Positions 1 to 11,519 of a DNA stretch of 64,000 nucleotides are shown piece after piece. The notes beneath the pieces are model-generated. The model searched no databases, was not told the DNA's origin, and worked only from the letters and a program-made list of their open reading frames with translations. The position numbers and the translations under genes are program-made. The stretch is from Auricularia sp. M13 (lineage: Eukaryota; Basidiomycota; Agaricomycetes; Auriculariales; Auriculariaceae): positions 8,618,001-8,682,000 of the forward strand of contig CM073193.1 in NCBI GenBank assembly GCA_037042915.1, given 5' to 3'. Each line of letters starts with the position of its first letter. The stretch's first letter is position 1.

Positions 1-2188
1 CCCCCGAGCCTCCTGCGCGTATATTTCGTCATCCACAGCCGCAGGCGCGCGCTGGAGAAGCGGCATCTGCTACGATCAAGCAGAAGCAAAAGCGCTTCAA
101 GGAGACTTTCTCCCGCGACGTCAAGGCCCATTATCTCGGCGCATGGTGCGTTATAATAGAGCAGAGATGATCTGGCTTTAATTCCTTTCTTCCAGGGACA
201 CGGTCTCGTCCGTTGGACTCGTCCGGGACAAGACTTTGCCCGGTACGACTGACGGAATGAACAGCGTCTGTTTCTTCCGCCACGCGCTCGCGATGCACGA
301 ATATCGCGTCAAATTCCTGCCCGAATACGTTAACGGTGGCGCTGGGCCTGACGAAACTGCTTGCAGCGGCGAATCTCCGCATACAAAGGAGTGCTGGTTC
401 ATCGGATCTCACTCGGATATGTGAGTGTCTGGTTCAGGCTCCGCGTCATCTCTTGGACCCGGTTTGAATGTGTCCTTTAAACAGTGGAGGTGGAAACACC
501 ATGAATACTGAACTTGACAAGTTCGGCCCCGCCCTGCGATGGATGTCGTTCGAGGCTGTTCTGGCAGGGCTGAGAATAAAGCCAGGTCCTCGGCTGTGGG
601 AGAAGCCCGTGGTGACCGACTCAATGACCTGGTTATACAGGCCAACGGAGTGGGCGCCCATCACAAGATTATCCTATATTGACGCTAACTCTCTCGTACG
701 CTGGTAAGTCCATCACATCCAAAGCTCTCATACCTATCTGATATCTATAGGCTGCCTCATCGATATTCGGAACGCGTTCTACAGCCCAATCAGCTCATCC
801 ACGAGACATACTTCAAAGAAACCAAAACCTCCATTGAGCAGCTTCGCACAAAGTTCAAATTCTCGATTAACACGGAGAACGATGCGTATACCAACGCGCA
901 GGCACTTCTTTCTATTCCACGCGATGCGAAGTTCATGGACGACTGGCTGAAGCGTTTTAAGACGCTGCAGGAGACGGGTGCGGGCACATGTCATGATTTA
1001 TCCGCTCATAGTCTCAACATAACGACCAGGACCCGGTCGCCAATCGCTCTTGGACCTAGAGGCTGATATATGGCGAGCACTTGCGATTTCCGCTCAGGAA
1101 GCTCCAGAAATTAACGAGGAACTACGCGGGCTCGAGCACCGCCTCATATGCCACACTCTAACTGAGGTGCCTGCAGCAACGCGGCTAAGCGAGATATTTG
1201 GGACCAGCGACAAAGTCACACACTGTGAGCCAGGCGTTTGTACTGCAAGGCATGAACTCACATGCACGCAGGGACGTATCCCTTCGCTCTTCGAGGTCAC
1301 ACCCGACCTGTCAGCTCGGTCGCGTTTCTGACCTCGCAGCTCGTCGTGTCCGGCTCGTGGGATAACACCCTTCGCATGTGGAATATCGAAACCGGAGAAG
1401 CCGTCGGTGACCCGTTGACGGGGCATACCGACTGGGTCAACTGTGTTGCTGTCTCACCGAACGGCAGTCTCGTCGCATCTGGCTCTGATGACGATACCAT
1501 CCGCACTTGGAGGTTTGACGCCGGAAAACTCGTCGCCGGAGGGCTCGTCATACGAGCTGACGACATGGCCCGTGCCTTTTCAGTTGCGTTCTCGCCCGAT
1601 GGGCTGCAGATTGTTTCTGGCTCTGGTGACGGAGCTCTCCGGATTTGGGACACTGAAACGGGACGGCAGGTCAGAAACGCAATCGAAGGACTTGGTGGTC
1701 CTGTATGGTCGGTCGCGTTCTCCCCGGACGGTGCACGCATTGCAGGCTCAGGCGACCGGACCGTGCGATTATGGGACGCTAGGGCATTTCAACCTCTCGG
1801 TGACCCTCTGACCGGACACACGCTCACCGTGCTTTCAGTTGCGTTCTCCCCGGACGGCGTCTCCATTGCTTCTGGCAGCTACGACGAAACGGTCCGAATC
1901 TGGAACTCAAACACTCGCCAGCTGATGCACACGCTGGCAGGGCGTTCCGCCTTCAGGTCCGTCGCATTCTCACCCAGCGGACGGCACATCGCATCAGCTT
2001 CAAGGGACAACACAGTGCGCATATGGGATTGCAGCACGGGAGAAGCGGTTGCCGTGCTCAAGGGACACACCAAAGGTGTCTATTCGGTCGCGTTTTCTCC
2101 GGACGGCACGCGGATAGCGTCGGGCTCCGGTGACGGGACTGTACGCATTTGGGATCGCATTCCTGTATCATCTACGGACGCGACGTGA
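1..2188 (+). CDS. DUF2235-WD40 fusion protein, copy A (5' end outside window)
   Basis: This is the 3' two thirds of a DUF2235 (Tle1-like alpha/beta-hydrolase) plus WD40 gene. Exons can be followed through GAW-DTV (exon starting after the intron at about 145-196), the motif GSHSDIGGG split by the intron at about 421-482, and a linker exon ending THW at about 1216. The last exon starts near 1264 and encodes a propeller of seven WD repeats ending at the stop at 2186-2188. Asp of DTV and His/Asp of GSHSD are the expected partners of the catalytic Ser, which lies upstream of the window. Bases 1 to about 1045 are nearly identical to copy D from 56128. One blade has AGSGD where the others have ASGSGD, an in-frame loss of one codon. 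A lipase-like activity follows from the family; the cellular role is not known from sequence. Confidence 0.85.
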
Positions 2189-2689
2189 AGAGTTTATCGC
2201 GCCTGTACCCATGTAGTGCCGTCTCATTTTGCTCAATTGTGTCGGTCTGCAATCTTGAATGTAGAATTGGATGTTGTTCAATCTCACATGCAAGCGTCCG
2301 CGCGCCCGGATGTCATGCACGGGTGCACGAGAAGTATGGCAGGTGAGATACAGCACGCATCGCCGGATGCGGTTGCACACTGATAGTACTTTGCATGTCG
2401 CGATCGCTTTTGTACCGTCTGGAAGCCAACGACGGTCGCGGTCACCCTTAGCCACGAGGATACTTACAAGATGGCTTCGTCGGCTGCCATCTCTTTATGG
2501 AAAGCGGGTTATCGACCTATAGTCTGTAGTTGGTGCGTCACTTTGAAATATCCGTTTGCGACTGGCGAAGCTCGCTCGCGAGACGCGTCCTGGGCTTGCA
2601 AACACAGTGCGAGTTGTGCTCGAGCTCTCCCTCTATGAAAGAGCAATGGTTATACAACAGTTCTCAATAGACCTAATTTGCACCGCGTT
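2189..2689. other. intergenic spacer after DUF2235-WD40 copy A
   Basis: No gene is visible. It is the shared 3' spacer that follows every DUF2235-WD40 copy and contains recognisable blocks such as the stretch around 2250-2290 (TTGAATGTAGAATTGGATG and similar in the others). It separates two convergent genes. Confidence 0.6.
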
Positions 2690-3492
2690 AGAACGAGACG
2701 GGGACGGCCTGAGCGAACCTGGTCGAACGGGCGGGTGTCGGCGAAACACGGCTCTCAGACCTCGTTGAGAGTGCGCTCCGCGTCGCGTCGTCCGGGCAGT
2801 TTGGGTGTCTTTTTAGCAGAGTAGTGCTCGTCGTCTTGCACGGGCCTTTTCGACGTGAGCAAGGGCTGTTCAAATGAGAAAGGAACGACTCGCCTGGTGT
2901 TGTTTCGTTATTCTAAAGTTTCCCCGGTCAATTTCGCGGCCGAATCCACAGTCGCCGCTCAAGCTTGCCGCGCGAATCTAAGGAGTTCAGAGCGAGAACA
3001 TCAGGATGCGGGTAGCCACACACAAGTCGCATTGCGGGACGCACCTCAGAGCAAGCGACATGTCGCAAATTGTACCAATCCATCTTGAAGCGACGATGAT
3101 CGAACAAACGAATCAGTTCATGCGCAAGCGTATCTTCGATATGATTCTTGCTCATGAATCGATTCTGGCAAAGTAATATCGTGCCCGTAGGCCTGCCAAA
3201 CCCCTCAACGCGCGCGGCGTCGCACGGCGCACTAGGGTATGCGGGTTGGAGACAGCACAGCCCGTGAGCGCTAGGTACTTGCGCAGGGATACAACGAGCG
3301 GGTTAGAGTGCATCAGGTCCTTCTTCCCGCACACGCGCGCGCGTTCGCTGCGCGCAACGTCTCCGTCGACAGCGGCGCATCTTCGGCCGGCGCGTTCGCT
3401 AGGATGGTGTCCGTGTATTGGCGCCAGCGCGTGAAGGCCGCGTCGCGCGTCGTAGTCGTCGTTGGCGACGGCGGCGGAGGCGAGGACAATGA
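2690..3492 (-). pseudogene. ATP23: ATP23-like mitochondrial inner-membrane metalloprotease, copy A, decayed
   Basis: On the reverse strand the conserved ATP23 core reads MSKNHIEDTLAHELI followed by a segment with DWYNLRHVACSE; after an intron (GTGCGT...CTTAG, about 3054-2990) the frame continues IRAASLSGDCGFGREID. ATP23 normally processes mitochondrial Atp6 and acts in ATP synthase assembly. Here the zinc motif HExxH is HELIR, so the second zinc ligand is lost. The ATG used in copy D reads ATT, and an in-frame stop follows the ACVRRR-equivalent segment near 2810. It is convergent with copy A of DUF2235-WD40 and head-to-head with a carrier gene. Boundaries are approximate. Confidence 0.75.
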
Positions 3493-3547
3493 GTAAAAGA
3501 GCCATGAGCGGCCCCTGAATTCGCAATCGTGATTTCTTCTTCTTTCG

Positions 3548-4660
3548 ATGGCCCAGCCTGCCACTGTGAAGCACGAGCGCAAGCGTACACTGGCCCATAC
3601 GCGCCGTTCTGCGCTCCATTCCGACCGTCGCTGCTGTGGACAGCGCTGCCGTTCGCAGCGAGCTTCGTCGCGGGCGCCATCGCCGGCGTCTCAGAAAGCC
3701 TGACAAGGCTGGCATTTCATCTGCTCGGTGCGCACCACTCACACTACCCAGGCTAGCATTGCACGCTGACGCGTCATCCTGGTGCTCAGACGTTGTGCGT
3801 GCGGGGCGCTGCCCATCAAATGCTCAGCCGTGTGCGCAGGTCACGATGCGGATGCAGCTCTAGGTCGGCGCGTCCAACGTCGGAGCCGTGGGCAGCTTCA
3901 ACGGTGTCATTGCAGAGGGGTGCGCCGTTTCTCCTGCTCGCTGTCTAGCCGGCTGTACTGACACCACGGGCGCAGTTTCAGCCGTCTGTACCGCTGTATG
4001 CTGACGCCTTTGCGCGTCCCGGACCACGCGCCTGGAGCGTTCGGCGTACCGCCAGGCCTGGCCGCACCATTGCTGCAGCTCGAACCCGAGCGGGCCGTCC
4101 AATTGTACGCGCCCCCGCCATCCACTCCTTGTGCCCTCGCACTCAAACTCGCGAAGCACGGCGAACGGTTTCTAGGGCAAGAGATACTGCCGGCAGGGGA
4201 GAGATGGCCACGGTGAAGTCTGAGCGTGCCGGCACACGAGAGAAGCTCTGGGAGCTTGGACGACGGAATAACAATGCCGGACCGGACGCGCAGGAGCAGA
4301 CCGCTTATTGCGACCTTCGGTTCGAGTTGGCATTCTCGATACACGGCGCGCACGCAGCGGCGACGGTGCATGTGAGGGTTGGCTGCAGGCGGCGATCGCT
4401 GCTGTTCGAGGGGCCCAGCGCGCCGGCGAATTGTATGCCCGGCGCCATCCACCCGCGCGCACTCGCTCCGCGGCGAACGACTTTCTGGGAAAGGGGCTCG
4501 CGCGGACGGACAAGATGTCGCAGGGGGTCTCAATCGCGACGGGATGCTGGCGGCGCATCTTCGCTTGGCGCTCGCGGCCATGAGCATGTCGCACAGGTGC
4601 TCGGGATACAGTGGTCCGGTGGCGGCAGACGAGCGACGCGGTAACGCTAAGGTGTGCTGG
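3548..4660 (+). pseudogene. mitochondrial carrier (SLC25, oxodicarboxylate type), copy A, decayed
   Basis: The start codon context (ATGGCCCAGCCTGCC) is shared by all copies. After an intron the first transmembrane segment reads LPFAASFVAGAIAGVSE, a typical SLC25 opening, then a disrupted PxD-x-VKTR region and fragments of later exons (FGRLYR-like and KRAV-like). The order of motifs fits the Odc1/Odc2 group, which exchanges 2-oxoadipate and 2-oxoglutarate across the inner mitochondrial membrane. Here the frame is broken in several places (for example GVSESLTRLAFHLLG where copy D has GVSERLTFYPLG), so no working carrier is expected. It is divergent from ATP23 copy A with about 55 bases between the starts. 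Confidence 0.7.
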
Positions 4661-4748
4661 TTTTGAGCGTGCAAGTTCCAACTGGACTCAGACGATTGTA
4701 TCTCCGCTGAGCGAGGCTTTCACGAGTCGAGAACGTATGAGTTGCAGA

Positions 4749-6022
4749 CAAAACCAACCAACCAAACCAACCAAGCCAACCAACCAAGGTCGGATCATAC
4801 GGATCAAGGTGACCGATGGTTCGGCCGAGCTGCCGACGCTCCGTGTCGCTGCTCGCTGTCGTGACCGTCGCCTGCCGGAAATTTGCGGCGACCCTTCTTT
4901 TCCCCACATTTTTCGTCGTCGTCGCTGTCGTGTCCACCACCGCCCTTGCCGCCGCCGCCGCCGCCGCCGCGACACTACCGGCGCCCGCGTCCGCGCAGCC
5001 ATGCCTATTACGGCCTTCCTGCCCTCGACTGGCCGAGTGCCCCGGGCTGGCCGTCCGCCAGCAGCTGGCAGTCTTGGCCTGCTGCATTGCTGGCAGCCCG
5101 CTGTGCGCGTGGCGCTGCCCCTCCCCCTTCACTTCTTTGGTCGGCTGTGACTGTTTCTCTACCCCGTTTTTTTATTTCAGTTGCGTATGACCTCGCATGT
5201 GCGCACCACCGTCGATCAGCATCGTCCGACTCCCCACATGCCCCCAACCCATGCGTAGCCCATAACCAACTATTGCACTGTGCTTCCCTTCGCTATATTC
5301 ATATCGCAATACCAGTATGCTTTGATTTTGCCGTCACTGACGCGCTGGTGAATTTCGGGCATGCTTTATCCCACAGGCTAGTGCCCCAACGCGTTCTACT
5401 TTCCACATATTACTGGACGCCCAGCGACAGTCGTGACTGGGCCGCCTTACTCATCTAAGCAGATTACGGGCTGGCGCGTCTGCTGCTGCAGTTTTTCTTC
5501 GGCGTATTGCATAGTGCATGAGTCGGGATGAATGAACACCGTCGTCAGTCAAGCGCGGTGAAGGCTGTGGTATGGAATGGCCTCATGCTATACATAACCC
5601 AGATCATGTTCGTCTTGTGCGACACCGCTCCGTGGCAAGTCGTCTTCTAGATGTTGAGCTGCTCGTTGCCCCCGTGTATGTGACCTTCGGCGAATCACTA
5701 TGTGCACCAAGGTCCTCCTCTTAAAATAATTCTCTTGTTAACTTAAGCCCTTGTGGTGGAGCATTTGATTTGTTCCCTCGAGTTGACTAGCTTGAAGCTT
5801 GAGAGCTTGAGCGCTTGAGCGCTCGACCCCCGACGAATGCTCGGTGCACCTTCCGTTTTGCCTCCGCAAGAGCCCATATTCTCTACAATACACATAGAAC
5901 ACGTTTCTTAACTTTAGATAGAGCCCGTGATAACAGTTAAAGTATTGAAGCTTGTGGGACCGAGATATTTCTCAACAGTATTTGGTTGTGGGTTGGCTTG
6001 GTTGGTTTGGTTGGTTGGTTTT
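4749..6022. repeat. region bounded by inverted (CCAA)-rich repeats
   Basis: Bases 4749-4790 consist of AAAACC/AACC units on the + strand; 5981-6022 carry the complementary GGTT-rich version in inverted order, including the same irregular order of units (GGTTGGCTTGGTTGGTTTGG). The arms could be ends of an unclassified element, but no target duplication was found next to them. The interior holds a GCC microsatellite at about 4950-4975 and low-complexity frames with no recognisable gene. The whole stretch is absent from the equivalent place in unit C (about 50170). Confidence 0.55.
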
Positions 6023-6089
6023 GTCCGGATCTCCGACGCTTTGGACGAGTCCCGACTCTGTCTTCGCATGTTGACCCAGCCGCAAATTA

Positions 6090-6488
6090 CGCCCATGCGC
6101 CCTCACATAGGTTATGGCGCCTTCTGGACGTTAATCCTCGGCGATTTTCTGGCTGCACTGAGCGACGACAAGTCCGCACGTGGACGTGGACGCCAGGCGG
6201 TGTTCAATCCTTCGAGCAACTCCTATCGGGCATGCACCATTGGTCGGACTGCCTTGCGGCGGACATTGGTCACCAGGTCAACGCCTACAACGTTATGAAC
6301 AAACTCTCCACAGAAATTCTGCCCGTGATTTTCACCGAGGATGTCAAGAGATCGAGCAATTCCCCCCAGGTGCCTACAGCGCGCAGCCGCAATATTGGGC
6401 CTTCTTTCCCTCAGAACTTGTCCGTCCTCGACGCCGTGCGCGTGCATGCGACGTCTCTCGTGAGGCAGCTCCCCGCCCCGGTGTAGTA
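6090..6488 (+). other. possible coding fragment, unrecognised
   Basis: A forward frame ending at the stop at 6484-6486 has protein-like composition (segments such as QSFEQLLSGMHHWSDC and NVMNKLSTEILPVIF), unlike the arginine-rich frames nearby. No family was recognised and no start or splice structure could be supported. It sits between the CCAA-bounded region and a nested pair of MITEs. Confidence 0.25.
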
Positions 6489-6504
6489 ACTGCTCCGATC
6501 TTTA

Positions 6505-7588
6505 CAGCGCTTTCCGAACCGGATGTAAGGCTCCAACCCTTTCCTTTAAATACCCTTTATAATGGGTTATCACCCATTACCCATTATCTTTACATTACAC
6601 ATACATGTAATTTGAGTGTAACTGATTATAACTGGTTATATCAAGTTGTGATTATTGACCACCTACAGGCTCACCATAGGTTGTTCCTGGACTCTAATGA
6701 GTGGCCAAGATATCTTCCATAGGTCATATGTGGTGTTTTCAGACTGTGATATAGCACTTGAGTAGTGTTGGGTATGCTTTCCTGGTTGCAGGTGCTGTTA
6801 CATTTTGCTTCCGGATCCACATCGGGCCCTGGGACACGTCCTGAGCATTGAATGAACACTGTAAACCTCTAAGGACGGTAATAAAGCACCATACATGCAA
6901 CTGTTCAGTGTTCCTCATGATCCCAGAACTGCCTATCACTTGTCTCAGCAGTGGGATCCGCAGTGCATGATATAACTAGTTATAACGGGTTATTACCCTT
7001 TACATTACCCTTTCCAATTACATTATGCTCCAGAGTAAAGGTAATGTAAAGGGTTGGAGCCTTAACCGGATGGCGCCGGTTGAAATGAAAAGCTTATCTC
7101 CGTTCACAAATGGCAACGCTTATATCTCGCCATCCACTCAAGCTATTGACTCGAAAATTGTATCATCGTGATCGCCTTATTGTGGGCCATTGCAACATAG
7201 GCTCATTTTGATAAAATACCTAGATTTAAAATTGTCATTTTTCGCCCAGAAACACATGTTCAGCCCCTACAGGGAGCAAAGAGACTGATCAGCACACCAA
7301 ACATGCACATTACGATGGACCAGTGTCCAATGCATTGCCCTGAAGGACTTTTGGGTTGCAGGCGGACCCATGCAAGTCTCTGCCGCCGTGACCATCCGCA
7401 AAAAATCGCGATTTTTTGGCCTGGAAAATTCGTTGAAAAAATATATGTTGCAATGGTCCTGAAGAAGGAGATCAGAATGGTACAATTCCCAAGCCAAAAG
7501 CCTTTGTATTTAATGAGATACAGCCGTTACAAGGTGCGTGGAGTTAGGCTTTCTTTTCAACCGGCGCCATCCGGTCCGGAAAGCGCTG
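6505..7588. mobile_element. TA-flanked MITE (outer), interrupted by a second MITE
   Basis: The left end CAGCGCTTTCCGAACCGG at 6505 is matched in inverted orientation by the right end at 7588 (CCGGTCCGGAAAGCGCTG). Both ends are flanked by TA (6503-6504 and 7589-7590). The similarity continues inward through GGATGGCGCCGGTTGAAA on both sides. Once the inner element at 6526-7064 and one target copy are discounted, the element is about 537 bp. It has no transposase, so it would be a non-autonomous Tc1/mariner-like element. Confidence 0.75.
6526..7064. mobile_element. hAT-like MITE, 539 bp, inserted in the outer MITE
   Basis: The ends are TAAGGCTCCAACCCTTT and its exact inverse. They are flanked by the 8-bp direct repeat ACCGGATG at 6518-6525 and 7065-7072. 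An 8-bp duplication and short inverted ends fit hAT-type non-autonomous elements. The duplicated target lies inside the terminal inverted repeat of the outer element, so this insertion is the younger one. Confidence 0.8.
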
Positions 7589-7737
7589 TAACAAGCTACG
7601 CTCATAGAGCAGCCTACGCCGGCACTTCAGAACTCGCGATTCTGGTATTGGCATGTCCGTCTCCGCTCACGGCGCATGTTCGCATTGCAGACAAACTTAT
7701 TTCCGGATTCAGCGACGGACTCGTCGCATCTACTGCT

Positions 7738-8184
7738 AGCCCCCCGGCTTATTCCTATAGAGCATTCATCCAAAGCTCCACACATGAGGGCACTTTTGAG
7801 GCTCAACGTCCCATCCAAAAGTCCACACATGTGGACCCAATTGGGTGTAATGTCTCATCCAAAACTCCACACCATCGACCCAATTTGGGCAACGAGTATG
7901 CTATCACGACAAGCAAAACATCATGGAGAGTAAACTTTCGAGAAATAATGGGCTCAGCATCTATATATGCTTTAATTTTACAATCTCCAATGCTCATTCA
8001 TGCAGCTTAAACAATCAGGGAAGTCATTGCTAGCAGTCTGAGAGCCTTCGGACTTATCGGCAACATCCGGAAAGACCCGATGTTTCATCCAAAACTCCAC
8101 ATCTGGCGCCGAGATTGGCGATTTTGGTACTCCACACATGGGCAGCTTCCTGGATGAAGGCTCAGATGGCATAAGCCGGGGGCC
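7738..8184. mobile_element. MITE, 447 bp, with 9-bp target duplication
   Basis: The ends (AGCCCCCCGGCTTAT and, inverted, GGCCCCCGGCTTATGCC) are flanked by TCTACTGCT at 7729-7737 and 8185-8193. The paralogous site in unit C, near 50188-50198, has a single TCTACTGCT followed by the same GTGCGACGTGGC, which is the empty site. The interior has several repeats of CATCCAAAACTCCACA. No coding capacity is seen. Confidence 0.75.
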
Positions 8185-8193
8185 TCTACTGCT

Positions 8194-8640
8194 GTGCGAC
8201 GTGGCCCGTGCCTTGCGCTTGCTGCCATCTGGATCTGGTTTGTAGGACGGAATGCCATGTGGATGCTTCGTCAATTATTTATACACACTATTCTGAGCCA
8301 GCATCTCAAATAACAAATACACAATCAGGAGGGCAGCAAATAGGGCTTCGGACTCAAACGCGCTCTTAAACTCCGCTGTTCTTAGCTCAGGGTTTGCGGC
8401 TTACTGCAGCACATTCTGCATTTCTCAGATAATCCATATCGTCCATATGAGTCACGACTGGACTAAGTTCGTTTATGCATCAAGAGGCGCAGAACTGGCG
8501 GCACGGGACATTAAGTATTATGCGAGGGTCGTCCGAGCTGTGGCACGCGCGGACGATCGTCCTGGACGTCCACTTATGTCGCACAAAGCATGCTGAACTG
8601 GAAAAAAAAAAAAAAAACACCGCGGATGGAGTAATGTTAT
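8194..8640. other. spacer without a recognised gene
   Basis: No gene is seen. The stretch aligns with unit C (about 50199-50640), including GGGCTTCGGA and AAACGCGCTC. It has a 15-A run at about 8602-8616 that is much shorter in unit C (50619-50624). Confidence 0.5.
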
Positions 8641-11512
8641 GTATCTGTAATTCACTGGATCTGAACGTAGCCGGAGGTTGTGCCACCAAAGTCAAAGTCT
8701 CCTGCACACGAACATCCGGTGTGGCGCCACAGGCACCGTCGGATTCGCTCGGAGGTGGGACCGCGAGCGTGACGATGCATGCGATGACGAGGCATGCGAC
8801 GAGCCCACGCTGTCGCTCTCGTGCTCGCGCTGCTGCCACAGTGCACGCTTCGCCTCGAAATTATCGCACCGTGCGCGTGCATCGCTCACGAAGCTGAACG
8901 GCTGCGTTACTGTAGGCTCGGCACGTGGCTATTGTGTGTGGGAAGCGGAATCAGTAACCAATGTCGTAACGTGAGAAAGGAAACGACACACCAGAACGGG
9001 CGGTGGCGCGGGCGCAATGGCAAAATCGGGCACGAACGTCGCGCGCGCCTGTGCCTCGAGCTCCTTGCGCAGCCGGTCCAGCTCCAACTTCTCCGGGACA
9101 CGCTGCCGGTTCGCATGGCACGGCGCATCGCACGATGCCTCGAGCGCGCGCCGGCTCTCGCTCCGCGACCCACCAGAGCGGGTGCTCTCCGTCCGGGAAA
9201 CAGCGCGCGAGCGCACGGACTCATCGTGTCTACTCGCAGGGCGCGACAAAGGCCGAGGAGGCGGGTCGTCCTGTCGGACCGTCTGGCGCGACGCTGGCCT
9301 CGGCGCTGGGTCATCATGCTGATGATGCCCTCTGGGCGGCGACGACGGGCTGGGCGTGCGCGAGCTTGGCGGCGGCAACGGCCGCGCTCTCTTGCAGTCA
9401 TTCTCACTACCGGGGCTCCCAGTACAAGTCTCATCAGAGATGCGCTTGTACGCTGGCCGCATGGGCGATTCCAGGCCGCCCAGCGCCTGCCGTCTCTTGC
9501 GCGGCGAGGGGTCGTCCAGCGTCAGTGGCCTCGCGCTCGGTTCGTCCGCCTCGTCTGCGGTGCGCGGAAGCGGGGGAGGAATGACCGGCGGCGCAATGCA
9601 TTTTCTCGACGGAGGGTTTGACTGACCTTCGCTGAGGTTGAGACTGAGGTTCGGGCTCGGGTTGAGCGATTCACGCCAACCTGGCATATGATAGACCTCG
9701 TCAGTACCGAATACAGACTGAAAAGAAACTAAAAAGGCGAGTACGCACCCGCTGGCCTTGAGCAACTTCTCGCCATACTTCACAAGGACATCTGCAATGC
9801 CCTCGCCATCGTTCTCCTTGCCCTACCCGCCGTCCTTGGGATTCGCTCTGGCCTTCTCCTGTGCAGTGAGCGCGCGTCCGAACTGTGATGGCGGCAGGCG
9901 CTCGTTCGCTCTTGCCTACGCCGTCACGGCCAGTTTCGCCTTAGGCTTGAGAATGCCCTTTGGCGCCGTCTGCGCCGATACCGCGCGCGCGGGGTCAGTC
10001 TGTACAATGAGGTCAGCACCACCCACTCCCACCCAGAACTGAAAAGCTGAACGCACCGGAGCAGACGCAGGCTTCCTCGTAGCAGGCTTAGCATTGGCGG
10101 CAGGCGCAGGTTTGGCACCCTTCGACGCAGGCGGTGGGCGTTCGCGGCTCTTGCTCTTGCTCGTGTCATATTACGCTCACGCAGCGGCCGCTCCTTCGCC
10201 TCAGCAGCGCGCTGCCGACTGGCCGCCGTGCCCGCCGCAAACCCACCACACTCCCTTTCTCTCCTGGGTGCAGGTGCAGGCTCAGCGGGCCGCGCGCTTT
10301 GAGTCGGCTGTGGTTGCCGACTCTGCGAGCGCGCACGGTCACGAGCAGGCGAAGCGGGCCGTGAGCGCGACCGGCTGTATCTCTGGGCGATGGCGGCTGC
10401 GACCTCTCCCTCCCGCGCTCAGGCGGGCGACGCCGGCCTCGAGACCGAGATGGAGTTCGCGCGGCTGCTGCTGGCCGCAGTTGACGCCATATACCCCGCC
10501 CCGCCGCCGCGCGTAGAGTGCGGACTGTGCTCGATGCCGCGATGCGAGTTGCTATCGCGAACACGGCGCGCGCGCACGTGTCGTCCACGCGCGCCTCCTG
10601 CTGCACTGCGAACGAGGGGCTGCGCAGGCGCGACGTCGAGGGTGCAGTACCGGTGGCAGAGAGTCGCACGCATCCGTGGCCGTGTGAGAGCGAGCTCACC
10701 GCGCGGGACTGCAAACGAGGGACTGGCGGGACGCAACCACGTCGCGAGTGCGGGCGATCAGGACGCGCCGACGTGGTGGGCGCGCGGGGCTGATTTGCAT
10801 CGCGTCTGCGTCTCCGCGGTGAGGAGCAGGCGGTTCGTCCGGCAGGATTGGGCAGAGGCCGTGGCGCGTGCTCGTCCTGGTCCTGCTCGGGCTTGCCGCG
10901 TCCAGGTCCATCCCATCGTCCTCTTCATTGTCGGCATCGTCAAACACGTCGGCGTACGTGCGCGCGGGGCTGGAAGCTGAGGCGGTGGACGCGCGGCGCG
11001 AGGCAGGCGCTACCGGCGATGTCGCGGATTCACGGCGCGAGGCAGCAGACTCGCGTCGCGAGGCCATCGAATTATGGCGCGACGGTGTTGTAGCCAGCCC
11101 GAGATCAAAGCTGAAACCGGCAGGCATGGCCACACCTGCCATCGCGTCGTCCTGATCGGGCGCGACGACCGAGTCTCGACGATTTGGGGGGATCGACTGG
11201 CGATGAAGTACAGTCCATTCGCGACGACCCGGCGGAATACCTAGATTCGCGGTGAGCGCCAGAGGCGGAAATGGACAGGCGGGGCGCATAGGCAGTTTGG
11301 GCTTGGGCTTGGGACGCAAGCGAAAATCTGCCAGCGGAGTCTTGGGTGACATCGACAGTTGAAGTCGATTCACGACCGGCGTGGCGCAAAGGTGATTCCG
11401 CCTCCTCCAGGGCGATGGCGACATCATTCGGACAGTCGATAGCAGCAAATTCGTGGTAGCCGCAGGCAGAAGCAGGAAGGGATGGACGTGGCGCAGCCTG
11501 AGCGTGGGACAC
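8640..11512 (-). pseudogene. Ser/Arg/Pro-rich hypothetical protein gene, copy 1
   Basis: Reverse-strand coding stretches run from about 11512 (reading MSHAQAAPRPSLPASACGY) through 11448-10696 (rich in SRRESA-type repeats and an acidic DDADNEEDDGMD patch) to 9690-8990 (RPASRHDESVRSR and KLELDRLRKELEAQAR, a likely short coiled coil). At least one intron is clear near 9750-9687 (GTGCGT...TGCCAG). The composition suggests a disordered nuclear or scaffold-type protein, but no family was recognised. An in-frame TAG occurs near 9826, where the paralogous copy at 50650-53178 has GKGKEN, so this copy looks broken unless splicing avoids it. Confidence 0.45.
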
Positions 11513-11519
11513 GAGAGAA

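Noticed and set aside
4816-5190. Small secreted protein with signal-like N-terminus
   Set aside because: The hydrophobic stretch comes from a GCC microsatellite and C/T-rich sequence; all three forward frames look equally open.
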